A stretch of DNA of 64,000 nt from assembly GCA_037893245.1 (NCBI GenBank), contig JBAIAA010000538.1, forward strand, positions 1-64,000, read 5' to 3'. This document shows, piece after piece, positions 53,383 to 64,000 of the stretch; the first letter of the stretch is position 1; each line of letters begins with the position of its first letter. The notes under the pieces were generated by a model. It worked only from the letters and a program-made list of their open reading frames with translations. It was not told the origin of the DNA and made no database searches. A program made the position numbers and the translations under genes. The DNA comes from Crossaster papposus. Taxonomy: Eukaryota; Echinodermata; Asteroidea; Velatida; Solasteridae.

Positions 53383-55190
53383 CTAGAACTACGTCTGTTC
53401 AAGGAACAGAACATAGGGCTTTTTCGCTTTCGTATTTTTTTAGAGTATTTGTTTTCAAAAAACCCGAATTTAAGTTAATTTAAACAGATTAAAATAAATT
53501 CAAACTGATTAAAACGATGACGTCACACGTTTCTGAACTTTTTGTGCAACTATCTATCACCTAACAACACAAAATGAGGTGTTATGTTAACACGATCCTT
53601 TGCTGAGATATGCCTTCAACGTCTAAAAACGTAATAATTCAAATATAATCGTAATATGACGTAACATTTGTCAACATGACGCTAGAGGGCGCTTTAACAT
53701 TTTATGAAGTCACTGTTAACATTTGTGTTACTTACAATCTAGCCAGCTCCTAACATCGTTGAAAGTAAGTTCACATCGTTTTTTACTTTTAAATTATAAG
53801 AAACTTCCGGTTTGGACCGGATGGAAGTGTCAGGTCTTTTTGCATTTAATACAAATTATGAAGACCATGGATTAATCTATCAATCCCCCTAAAAATCTAA
53901 ATCAGATCTCTTACAGTTGATTTTATATTGATTTTCAAAGATTAAATTTATAAATATTTGGTTGCTTGTAATCTGACACTTGATGACGTCATCTTGACGT
54001 AATTAACAGAAAGCTCGAGAGCTGTCTTAACTTTGCTATTTAAAGCAAAAATCTGGATTATATCTATCGCGGTTGATTTTTAAGCGACGTTTTAAGGTTT
54101 TAAGGTCTTTTCATTGTAACTTCCGGTTTGGTGACGTCATCAATAAATCTCTTTCTCAATATGTTGTTAGCACGAAGCTGATTATATACACCGGTTATAA
54201 AGTGATTTCAGCAAACTTCGCCACACACATCAACAGATTATTCATTTTAACCATTTTTCAACCTGCCGCTAGAGGGCGCTGTAACGTGTTATGACGTCGC
54301 CGGTAATTATTTTGAAAAGTTTATTCTAGCCAGACACTAACATCGTTGAAAGTAAGTTCATATCATTTTTCAGTTTTAAATTATAAGGCACTTCCGGTTT
54401 GGACCGGAAGGAAGGGTCACGTGATTTCACGCACATGAGTTGAAATGAAGATCTTTAATTATTCTATCTATCGAGAGCTGTCTTAACTTTGCTATTTCAA
54501 GCAAAAATCTGGATTATATTTATCGCGGTTGATTTTTAAGCGACGTTTTAAGGTTTTAAGGTCTTTTCATTGTAACTTCCGGTTTGGTGACGTCATCAAT
54601 CAATCTCTTTCTCAATATGTTCTTAGCACGAAGCTGATTATATACACCGGTTATAAAGTGATTTCAGCAAACTTCGCTACACACATCAACAGATTATTCA
54701 TTTTAACAATTTTTCAACCTGCCGCTAGAGGGCGCTATAACGTGTTATGACGTCGCCGGTAATTATTTTGAAAATTTTATTCTAGCCAGACACTAACATC
54801 GTTGAAAGTAAGTTCATATCATTTTTCAGTTTTAAATTATAAGGCACTTCCGGTTTGGACCGGAAGGAAGGGTCACGTGATTTCACGCACGCGAGATAAA
54901 ATTAAGATCATGGATTATCCTATCTATTGCCACAAAAATTAAGTTTCGGTCTTTTGCGGTTGATTTGTTATTGATTTTCAAAGATTAAATCAATTGCACC
55001 TTTAAGATGACGTCACGTGATCCCTGATGACGTCACCATGACGTATTTCTGCGAGACACGAGTTCACTATAGGGTCTTCACCTGGGTTAAGTTTTATGTA
55101 AATACGACTTTGTTTTCTATTAAAAGTGACGGGCAGAAAAAACGTGTACAAAGTCTATGGGGTTTAGGTTACTAAAAGAAAAAAAGAAAA
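53383..55190 (+). repeat. Array unit 8, type II
   Basis: CTCF-like words at 54266 and 54722; palindromes near 54391 and 54847 (456 bp apart, as in unit 2). No 3' hairpin. Confidence 0.65.
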
Positions 55191-58054
55191 CTAGAACTAC
55201 GTCTGTTCGAGGAACAGAACATAGGGCTTTTTCGCATGTACATTTTGTTTAGATTTAGTTTTCAAGAAATTAAACTATTATACCTTAAAAAACATTCAAA
55301 ACGAATTTAACTGAATTGAAACAGATTAAAATGAATTTAAACAGATTAAATCAAATTTAAATGATTTTGAACGAATTTAAACTATTAAAAACATTTTTAA
55401 AGAATTGAAAATAAAATAAAACGAATATAAACGCATGTAAACAAAATCAAAGTTCATGACGTCACATGCCCCCTGATGACGTCACCACGACAATACGTGT
55501 CAATTCACATATTGTCACTATGATATTGGTCTGTGCCAAGTCTGCAGTCAATCTGATCAAAGGAAGTGTGAATTTTTTAAGTGGAATAAAATTAGAAAGA
55601 AAGAAAAATTCATTAAAAATGAATTGATAACGTCAGTAATACGTCACTTCGGTTTTGCGTACCAATGATCGTATCTAACTTCTCAAGTTTCATGACGATC
55701 GGACCTATTCTTTTGTTTATTTTTTAAAGTTATGTTTTTGATGACGTCATTACGAAGTCACACACGTCCAAGGATCAAATAAAGGATACAAATAGGCGTA
55801 CAGCTCAAAAACTTATTGGAAATAAATTGGAATTTTTTTGAAATAAATTGTTTTAATGAAAGTATATGATTGACACCCCTTGGTATATAGCTGTAGTGGT
55901 GGCGTAACTACGGAGGACGTCCTTCCTTCCCGTTGGAGATATATGTGCGCCCCTGGGTACTACCCCGACCCCCATTTGAAATGTATAATTACTACACACA
56001 AGTTCCTGTATTCAGTACGTGCTCCTCTGGAAAATTGGTGCACGGCTTTAAGATATTCAGCTCTAGGCCGCTGCTTGTTGTATTGCACTTCCGGTTTGGA
56101 CCGGAAGGAAGGGCCAAGTGATTTTACGCCCGGGCGATAAAATAAAGATCCTGAATTATTCTATCAATCGCCACAAACTTCAAGTTCAGGGCATTTGCTG
56201 TTGATTTATTGATTTTCAAAAATTAAATCTATTGCACCTTTAAGATGACGTCACGTGACCCCTGATGACGTCATAATGGCGTCCTTCTGCGAGACATGAG
56301 TTCATAAATATGAAGGCGCTCGATTATGCTATAAAATCGCGTAAAATTCGAACTCAGATCTTTCATAGTTGATTTTATAAAGATTTTAAAAGATTAAATA
56401 TAGAAATCAATTTCAACCTGCCGCTAGAGGGCGCTATAACATGTTATGACGTCGCCGGAATTTTTTGGAAAAGTTTATTCTAGCCAGACAATAACATCGT
56501 TGAAAGTAAGTTCATATCATTTTTCACTTTCAAATTATGAGGCACTTCCGGTTTAGACCGGAAGGAAGGGTCACGTGATTTCACGCACACGAGATAAAAT
56601 GAAGATCCTGGATTTTGTTCTATTAATTGCCACAAAATTCAAGTTTCGGTCTTTTGCGGTTGATGTTTTATTGATTTTCAAAGATTAAATCAATTGCACC
56701 TTTAAGATAAGGTCACGTGGCCCTGATGACGTCTTTCTCGTGGTGTCTGTCGGCGAGACTGGAGTTCACTATTGGGTCTTCACCTGGGTCAAGTTTATGG
56801 GAATACGACTTTGTTTTTCCGTTAAAAGTGCTTTGAATTGTGCAATCAACGTTTACAAAGTCTACGGGGTTGGATTCTGCGTAGCCGAAAGCGTGTTTAC
56901 CTACCTGTCGTACGCGGCGCCCTTCCCCATGGGCAATTTGATGACGTCATCTTGTTTCACAGGTTGGCGGCTAGTGTCCGCTTGGGTGAGCGTACATGTG
57001 CTTGCACGAACGATGTCAGTGGTGATACATTCGCTCAATGCATAATACACTATCAGTGTATACGTACATGTACTAGCATGTATATTATACGTGTGCCATG
57101 CACACGTAAGGGGTCAATGCTTTTTGCACCTAGGCCAAAACGATTACATTTCAAGGGTGCCGCAGGGTATGTTCAAGTTCGTTTTTTGCCCCAAAATACA
57201 GGGAAGTTCGAGAACTACTTTTACATTAACCTTTAGAACAAAAATCAAGATTGTATCTGTCAGGTTTAATTTTTTTGGAATTTTCAAAGGAAAAGGAGTC
57301 TTTTCATTCTAACTTCCGGTCTGGTGACGTCATAATTTTTTCTTCCCGTCACCTTGTTCCTAGCATGAAGCTGATTAAATACACCGGTTATAAAGTGATT
57401 TCAGCAAACTTCGCCACACACATCAACAGATTATTCATTTTAACAATTTTTCAAACTGCCGCTAGAGGGCGCTATAACATGTTATGACGTCACCAATATT
57501 TTTTTTGAAAAATACATTGTAGCCAGACACTAACATCGTTGAAAGTAAGTTCATATCATTTTTCACTTTCAAATTATGAGGCACTTCCGGTTTAGACCGG
57601 AAGGAAGGGTCACGTGATTTCACGCACACGAGATAAAATTAAGATCCTGGATTATTCTATCTATTGCCACTAAAATTTAGTTTCGGTCTTTTGCGGTTGA
57701 TTTGTTATTGAATTTCAAAGATTAAATCAATAACACCTTTAAGATGACGTCACGTGACCCCTGATGACGTCACCATGACGTATTTCTGCGAGACACGAGT
57801 TCACTATGGGGTCTTCACCTGGGTTAAGTTTTATGTAAATACGACTTTGTTTTCGATTAAAAGTGACGGGCAGAAAAAACGTGTACAAAGTCTATGGGGT
57901 TTAGGTTACTAAAAGAAAAGAAAAAAAAAAAAAAGAAGAAGAAGAAAAAAAAAAATCAGAACAAAAACAAAGGCTTTTTCGCAAAATTGCGAAAAAGCCA
58001 AAAAAAAATCAGAACAAAAACAAAGACTTTTTCGCAAAATTGCGAAAAAGCCAA
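55191..58054 (+). repeat. Array unit 9, type II with doubled terminal hairpin
   Basis: The longest unit. CTCF-like words at 56421 and 57459. The hairpin is present twice (57972-57999 and 58025-58052); the second has one stem mismatch. Confidence 0.7.
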
Positions 58055-60890
58055 CTAGAACTACGTCTGTTCGAGGAACAGAACATAGGGCTTTTTCGCA
58101 TTCGCAATTTTTTAGATTACATTTTTCAAAAATTGAACTTTTATACCATCAAAACAATTTAAAATCATTGAAAACAAATTTAAGTTAATTTAAACAGATT
58201 AAAATGAATTCAAACAGATTAAAACGATGACGTCACACGTTTGTGAACTATTTGTGCAACTATCCATCACCTAACAATACAAACAGATGTGTTATGTTAG
58301 CACGTTCCGTTGCTGAGATATGGCTTAAAGGTCTTAAAACGTAATAATTTAAATATAATCGTAATATGATGTAACATTTGTCAACATGCCGATAGAGGAC
58401 GCTATCACATTTAATGAAGTCACCGTTGACTTTGTTGTTATTTACAACCTAGCCAGCGCCTAACATCGTTGAAAGTAAGTTCACATCGTTTTCCATTTTT
58501 AAATTATAAGGCACTTCCGGTTTGGACCGGAAGGAAGGGTCGGGTCTTTTTGCATCCAATACAAATTATGAAGACCATGGATTAGTCTATCAATTCCCCT
58601 AAAATTCTAAATCAGATCTCTTACAGTTGATTTTATATTGATTTTCAAAGATTATATCTATAAATATTTGGTTGATTGTAATTTGACACTTGATGACGTC
58701 ATCGTGACGTAATTAACAGAAAGCTCGAGAGCTGTCTTAACTTTGCTATTTGAAGCAAAAATCTGGATTATATCTATCCCGGTTGATTTTTAAGCGATTT
58801 TTAAAGGTTTAAAGGATTTTTCATTGTAACTTCCTGTTTGGTGACGTCATAAATATTTCCCCTTCCCAATATGGTCTTAGCATGAAGCTGATTATATACA
58901 CCGGTTATAAAGTGGTTTCAGCAAACTTCGACACAAACATCAACAGATTATTCATTTAAAACAATTTTCCAACCTGCCGCTAGATGGCGCTATAACGTGT
59001 TCTGATGTCGCCGGTGTTTTTTTTTTTAAATGCATTCTAGCCAGACACTAACATCGTTAACAGTAAGTTCATATCATTTTTCACTTTTAAATTATAAGGC
59101 ACTTCCGGTTTGGACCAGAAGGAAGGGTCACGTGATTTCACGCACACGAGATAAAATGAAGATCCTGGATTATTCTATACATTGCCACAAAATTCAAGTT
59201 TCGGTCTTTTGCGGTTGATATTTTATTGATTTTCAAAGATTAAATCAATTACACCTTTAATTATTTTTATTTTATGACGTCACGTGACCCCGATGAAGTC
59301 TTCATTATGGCGTCTATCGGCGAGACTGGAGTTCACTATAGGGTCTCCACCTGGGTCAAGTTTAATGGGAATACGACTTTGTTTTCCGTTAAAAGTGCTT
59401 GGAATTGTGCAAGCAACGTTTACAAAGTCTAAGGCACTTCCGGTTTTGACCGGAAGGAAAGGTCACGTGATTTCACGCACACGAGATAAAATGATGATCC
59501 TAGATTATTCTATCTATTGCCACAAAATTAGAGTTCAGGGTTTTTGTGGTTGATCTGTTATTGATTTTTAAAGATTAAATCTATTGCGCCTTTAAGATAA
59601 CGTCACGTGACCCTAATGACGTCTTCATCATGGCGTCTGTCGGCGAGACTGGAGTTCACTATAGGGTCTTCACCTGGGTCAAGTTTTATGGCAATACGAC
59701 TTTGTTTTCCGTTAAAATTGCTTGGAATTCAGAATTGTGCAAACAACGTTTACAAAGTCTATGGGATATTGGATTCTGCGTAGCCGAAAGCGTGTGTACG
59801 GTACCTACCTGTCGTACGCGGCGCCCTTCCCCATGGGCAATTTGATGACGTCATCCTGTTTCACAGGTTGGCGGCTAGTGTCCTCTTGGGTGAGCGTACA
59901 TGTGCTTGCACGAACGATGTCAGTGGTGATACATTCGCTCAATACATAATATACACTATCAGTGTATACGTACATGTACTAGCATGTATATTATACGTGT
60001 GCCATGCACACGTAAGGGGTCAATGCTTTTTGCACCTAGGCCAAAACGATTACATTTCAAGGGTGCCGCAGGGTATGTTCAAGTTCGTGTTTTGCCCCAA
60101 AACACAGGGAAGTTCGAGAACTACTTTTACATTAACCTTTAGAGCAAAAATCAAGATTGTATCTGTCAGGTTTAATTTTTTAGGAATTTTCAAAGGAAAA
60201 GGAGTCTTTTCATTCCAACTTCCGGTCTGGTGACGTCATAATTTTTTCTTCTCGTCTACTTGTTCCTAGCATGAAGCTGATTAAATACACTGGTTATCAC
60301 GTGATTTCCGCAAACTTCGCCACACACATCAACAGATTATTCATTTTAACCATTTTTCAACTTGCCGCTAGAGGGCGCTATAACATGTTATGGCGTCGCC
60401 GATATTTGTTTTGTTAAATACAATCTAGCCAGACACTAACATCGTTGAAAGTAAGTTCATATCATTTTTCACTTTTAAATTATAAGGCACTTCCGGTTTG
60501 GACCGGAAGGAAGGGTCACGTGATTTCACGCACACGAGATAAAATGAAGATTCTTAATTATTTTATCTATTGCCACAAAAATCAAGTTTCGGTCTTTTGC
60601 GGTTGATTTGTTATTGATTTTCAAAGATTAAATCAATTGCACCTTTAAGATGACGTCACGTGACCCCTGATGACGTCACCATGACGTATGTCTGTTAGGA
60701 CCGAGCTCACTATAGGGTCTTCACTTGGGTTAAGTTTTATGGAAATACGACTTTGTTTTCTACTAAAAGTGACGTGCAGGAAAAACGTGTACAAAGTCTA
60801 TGGGGTTTAGGTTACTAAAAAAAAAAAAAAAAGAAAAAAAAAATCAGAACAAAAACAAAGGCTTTTTCGCAAAATTTGCGAAAAAGCCAA
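58055..60890 (+). repeat. Array unit 10, type II
   Basis: CTCF-like words at 58977 (with T in the K position) and 60365, plus a degenerate one near 58388. Terminal hairpin 60860-60888. Confidence 0.7.
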
Positions 60891-61756
60891 CTAGACATGT
60901 GTTTGTGGACAAACACAGAGCTGTTTCGATTGTCTAACGTTACTTTCAATATGTATGTGTGGTGGTCTATATGTGTGCCAAGTCTGAAGTCGATTGGATT
61001 TACACAATTGTCAAAGATTATTAGTTGAAAAAAACGTGTACAAATCCTATGGGGAAAATTGAACCTTTAATGTGACGTCACATGACACCCGATGATGTCA
61101 TCATGATGTCATCTTAATTTTCGTCTGTAACACATCCTGGAATACTTGCATACCAAGCTTGACCCCAATCGGGCCTGTATTTCCAAAGATAGAGGGTCCC
61201 TAAAACTGCACCTTTAATGTGACGTCACATGACCCACGATGACGTCATTATGACGATTTTTCGCTTGACCCTCCTGGGGATAGTGGTCGAGATGTGTGCT
61301 AAGTCTCGAGTCGATCAAATGTACGAAAGTGTCAAAGTCAATAGTCTGAACACAAACGTGTACAAACCCTATGGGGAAAAAAATTACACCTTTAACGTCA
61401 CGACACGTGACCTTGAATGACGCAATCGTGCCGAATTTCGTCCAGGACTATCTGTGAGTGGTGTTCTAAGTGTATGCTAAGTCTCAAGTCGATCGCATTT
61501 ATTAAAGTGTCAAATTCAACAGTTTGAATAAAAACGTGTACAAAACCTATGGGGAAAATGTTACCTTTAACATGACGTCACGTGACCTTGAATGACGGAA
61601 TCGCGACGAATTTCTTCTAGGACCGTCCTTGGGTGGTTGTCTAAATGTATGCCAAGTCTCAGGTCGATCGGATAGACCAAAGTGTCAAAGTGTATTTGCA
61701 GAAAAAACGTGTACAAATCCTATGGGGAAAATGACAAAAAAGAAAAAAAAGAAAAA
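60891..61756 (+). repeat. Array unit 11, type I
   Basis: The shortest complete unit, with TGACGTCA subrepeats and an A-rich end directly followed by the next CTAG. Confidence 0.65.
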
Positions 61757-63241
61757 CTAGAGATATGTCTGTTCAAGGAACAGAGCATATGGCTTTTTCG
61801 CATTTTTTTTCATTGTTCATTACATTTATGATTTTATTTGTAAAATTTCCTTAGCATTCAATTTTTAAAAATGAAAATTGAAAAACATTAATTGGATTAT
61901 ATCTCACGCGGTTTATTTTAAGCAATGTTTAAATGTTTAAAGGTCTTTGCATTGTAACTTCCGGTCTAGTGACGTCATATTTGTTTCTCTTCGCCAACTT
62001 GTTCCTGACAAGATGCTGATTATAAATACCAGTTACAAAGCGATTTGAGCAAACTCCGCCACACACATCAACTGATTATTCATTTTAAACATTTTTCAAC
62101 CTTCCACTAGAGGGCGCCGTGACAATTTATGACGTCACCGGTAACTTTTGTGTAGAGTGTAGCTAGACAGAGACTATCATAGTTGAAAGTAAGTTCATAT
62201 CATTTTCAACTTTTAAATTATAAGGCACTTCCGGTTTGGACCGGAAGGAAGGGTCAAGTCATTTTGCATGTAATACGAAATATGAAGACCCTGGATTATT
62301 CTATCAATTCCCGTTAAAATCTAAATCAGATCTCTTACAGTTGATTTTATATTGATTTTTAAAGATTAAATCTAGAAATCATTAGTTGCTTGTTATCTGA
62401 TACTTGATGACGTCATCGTGACGTCATTAACATAAAGCTCGAGAGCTGTCTGAACTTGTCTATTTAAAGCAAAAAAAAAGAATTATATCTATCGCGGTTG
62501 ATTTTTCAGCGATTATTTAAGGTTTAAAGGTCTTTTCATTGTAACTTCCGGTCTAGTGACGTCATATTTTTTTCTCTCCGCCAACTTGTTCCTAACATGA
62601 AGTTGATTATATACACCAGATATAAAGTGATTTGGGCAAACTTCGCCACACACATCAACTGATTATTCATTTTTAACAGTTTTCAACCTGCCGCTAGAGG
62701 GCGCTGTAACATGTTATGACGTCACCGGTATTTTTTTTGAGAAGCACGATCTAACCAGAGACTAACATCGTTGAAAGTAAGTTCGCATCATTTTCCACTT
62801 TCAAATTATGAGGCACTTCCGGTTTAGACCGGAAGGAAGGGTCACGTGATTTCACGCACACGAGATAAAATTAAGATCCTGAATTATTCTATCTATTGCC
62901 ACAAAAATTTAGTTTCGGTCTTTTGCGGTTGATTTGTTATTGAATTTCAAAGATTAAATCAATTACACCTTTAAGATGACGTCACGTGACCCCTGATGAC
63001 GTCAACATGACGTATTTCTGCGAGACACGAGTTCACTATAGGGTCTTCACCTGGGTTAAGTTTTATGAAAATACGACTTTGTTTTCGATTAAAAGTGACG
63101 GGCAGAAAAAACGTGTACAAAGTCTATGGGGTTTAGGTTACTAAAAGAAAAGAAAAAAGAAGAAGAAGAAGAAGAAAAAAAAAAATCAGAACAGAAACAA
63201 AGGCTTTTTCGCAAAATTTGCGAAAAAGCCAAAAAGAAAAA
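61757..63241 (+). repeat. Array unit 12, type III
   Basis: CTCF-like words at 62104 (full consensus match) and 62691. Terminal hairpin 63202-63230, then a short A-rich spacer. Confidence 0.7.
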
Positions 63242-64000
63242 CTAGACATGTGTTTGTGGACAAACACAGAGCTGTTTCGGATGTCTAAAATGTCTTTTAT
63301 TATGTGTGTGTGGTGGTCTAAGTGTGTGCCAAGTCTAAAGTCGATCGGATTTACCAAAGTGCCAAAGATATATTGGTTGAACAAAAACGTGTACAAATCC
63401 TATGGGAAAAACTGAACCTTTAATGTGATGTAACATGACACCCGGCGATGTCATCATGACGTCATCTTAATTTTCGTCTATAACACATCCTCGAATACTG
63501 GCAAACCAAGTTTGACCCCAACCGGACTTGTACTTTCAGAGTTAGAGGGTCTTAAAAACTACACCTCTAATGTGACGTCACATGACCCGCGATGACGTCA
63601 TCTTGATTATTTTTTTCTTGGCCCTTCTAAGGATGGTGGTCGAGGTCTGTGCTAAGTCTCAAGTCGATCGAATTTACAGAAGTGTCAAATTCAATATTTT
63701 GAAGAAAAACGTGTACAAAACCTATGGAGAAAATTGTACCTTTAATGTGACGTCACATGACACCCGGTGATGTCATAATTACGTCATCTTAATTTTCGTC
63801 TATAACACACCCTCGAATACTTGCAAACCAAGTTTGACCCCAACCGGACTTGTACTTTCAGAGTTAGAGGGTCTTAAAAACTACACCTTTAATGTGACGT
63901 CACATGACCCGCGATGACGTCATCTTGATTATTTTTTTCTTGGCCCTTCTAAGGATGGTGGTCGAGGTCTGTGCTAAGTCTCAAGTCGATCGAATTTACA
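63242..64000 (+). repeat. Array unit 13, type I (cut by window end)
   Basis: The start stem is intact. Two adjacent subrepeats of about 340 bp (near 63420-63760 and from 63760 on) are almost identical, suggesting recent local duplication. Continues beyond the window. Confidence 0.6.

Larger units (their letters stand above)
42243..64000 (+). mobile_element. Head-to-tail array of Helitron-like repeat units
   Basis: At least 13 units in one orientation without intervening host DNA. Each starts CTAG followed within about 30 bp by a small stem-loop. Three start types are seen: I (arms GTGTTTGT/ACAAACAC, then GCTGTTTCGG), II and III (arms CTGTTC/GAACAG, then GGCTTTTTCGC). Units end in an A/G-rich tail. 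Several end in a hairpin whose stem repeats the start motif of its own type. Internal DNA consists of diverged subrepeats dense in TGACGTCA, CCGGAAG and CTCF-like words. No transposase or Rep/helicase is present. A 3' hairpin followed by CTAG is typical of Helitrons, but a 5' TC is missing, so the class is inferred. Confidence 0.65.

Noticed and set aside
43909..54750. A repeated 73-codon open frame (at 43909, 45410, 54073, 54529) in the array
   Set aside because: It is simply the same DNA repeat read in one frame. Other copies of the repeat break the frame freely and the composition is not protein-like, so it is not a gene family.
44397..59949. A repeated roughly 100-codon frame (44397, 47346, 56740, 59630)
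   Set aside because: Same reason: frames differ in start and length between copies, indels are not multiples of three, and there is no recognisable domain.
42243..64000. Array hairpins as bacterial attC or REP elements, or the window as bacterial or giant-virus DNA
   Set aside because: The neighbouring elements (Penelope, gypsy, Harbinger, CACTA) and the absence of dense genes point to an animal genome.

Overview
The window looks like gene-poor, transposon-packed DNA of a metazoan, most likely a marine invertebrate. I can name neither species nor phylum. The evidence is the element content: an animal-type Polinton/Maverick, a Ty3/gypsy LTR retrotransposon with a leucine-tRNA-like primer site, a Penelope-like retroelement with a hammerhead-ribozyme fold, a PIF/Harbinger relic, a CACTA-like non-autonomous element and a long array of non-coding repeats. 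I see no conventional host gene and no rRNA or tRNA gene.

Layout. 1-3742: minus-strand 3' end of a gypsy element (3' LTR, 3' UTR, last codons of integrase). Its LTR is split by a 2.2 kb insertion that itself contains a MITE. 3814-8838: two near-identical 1.94 kb arms in inverted orientation around a 1.15 kb spacer. 9033-23437: a structurally complete 14.4 kb Polinton with AG...CT ends, long TIRs and a perfect 6-bp target duplication. 25150-27690: a frameshifted Penelope-like element with three 5' tandem repeats and a 3' hammerhead. 28254-30205: a second, inverted copy of 6388-6899 that carries a 1460-bp CACTA-like insertion. 30206-38072: a broken gypsy element whose gag-PR-RT-RNase H half is on the minus strand and whose integrase half is on the plus strand. 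38395-40709: Harbinger relic. 42243-64000: a head-to-tail array of at least 13 units, each beginning with CTAG plus a small stem-loop.

The Polinton genes form a viral-type set. They are a protein-primed DNA polymerase, a DDE integrase, an A32/FtsK-like packaging ATPase, a double-jelly-roll major capsid protein, two tandem copies of a penton-like minor capsid gene, and six further small or membrane-type proteins of the kind conserved in animal Polintons. I find no separate adenovirus-type maturation protease. One penton-like copy has a 3'-terminal frameshift; otherwise the frames are open, so the insertion looks fairly young.

Most worth a second look: (1) the 42-64 kb array, where each unit's 5' subterminal motif recurs as the stem of a 3' hairpin, a Helitron-like arrangement seen in two parallel versions; (2) 16 same-strand matches to the bilaterian CTCF consensus inside that array; (3) the Penelope hammerhead; (4) a perfect A-tract/stem/T-tract hairpin between two convergent Polinton genes; (5) the AACTAGCT repeat block inside the Polinton.
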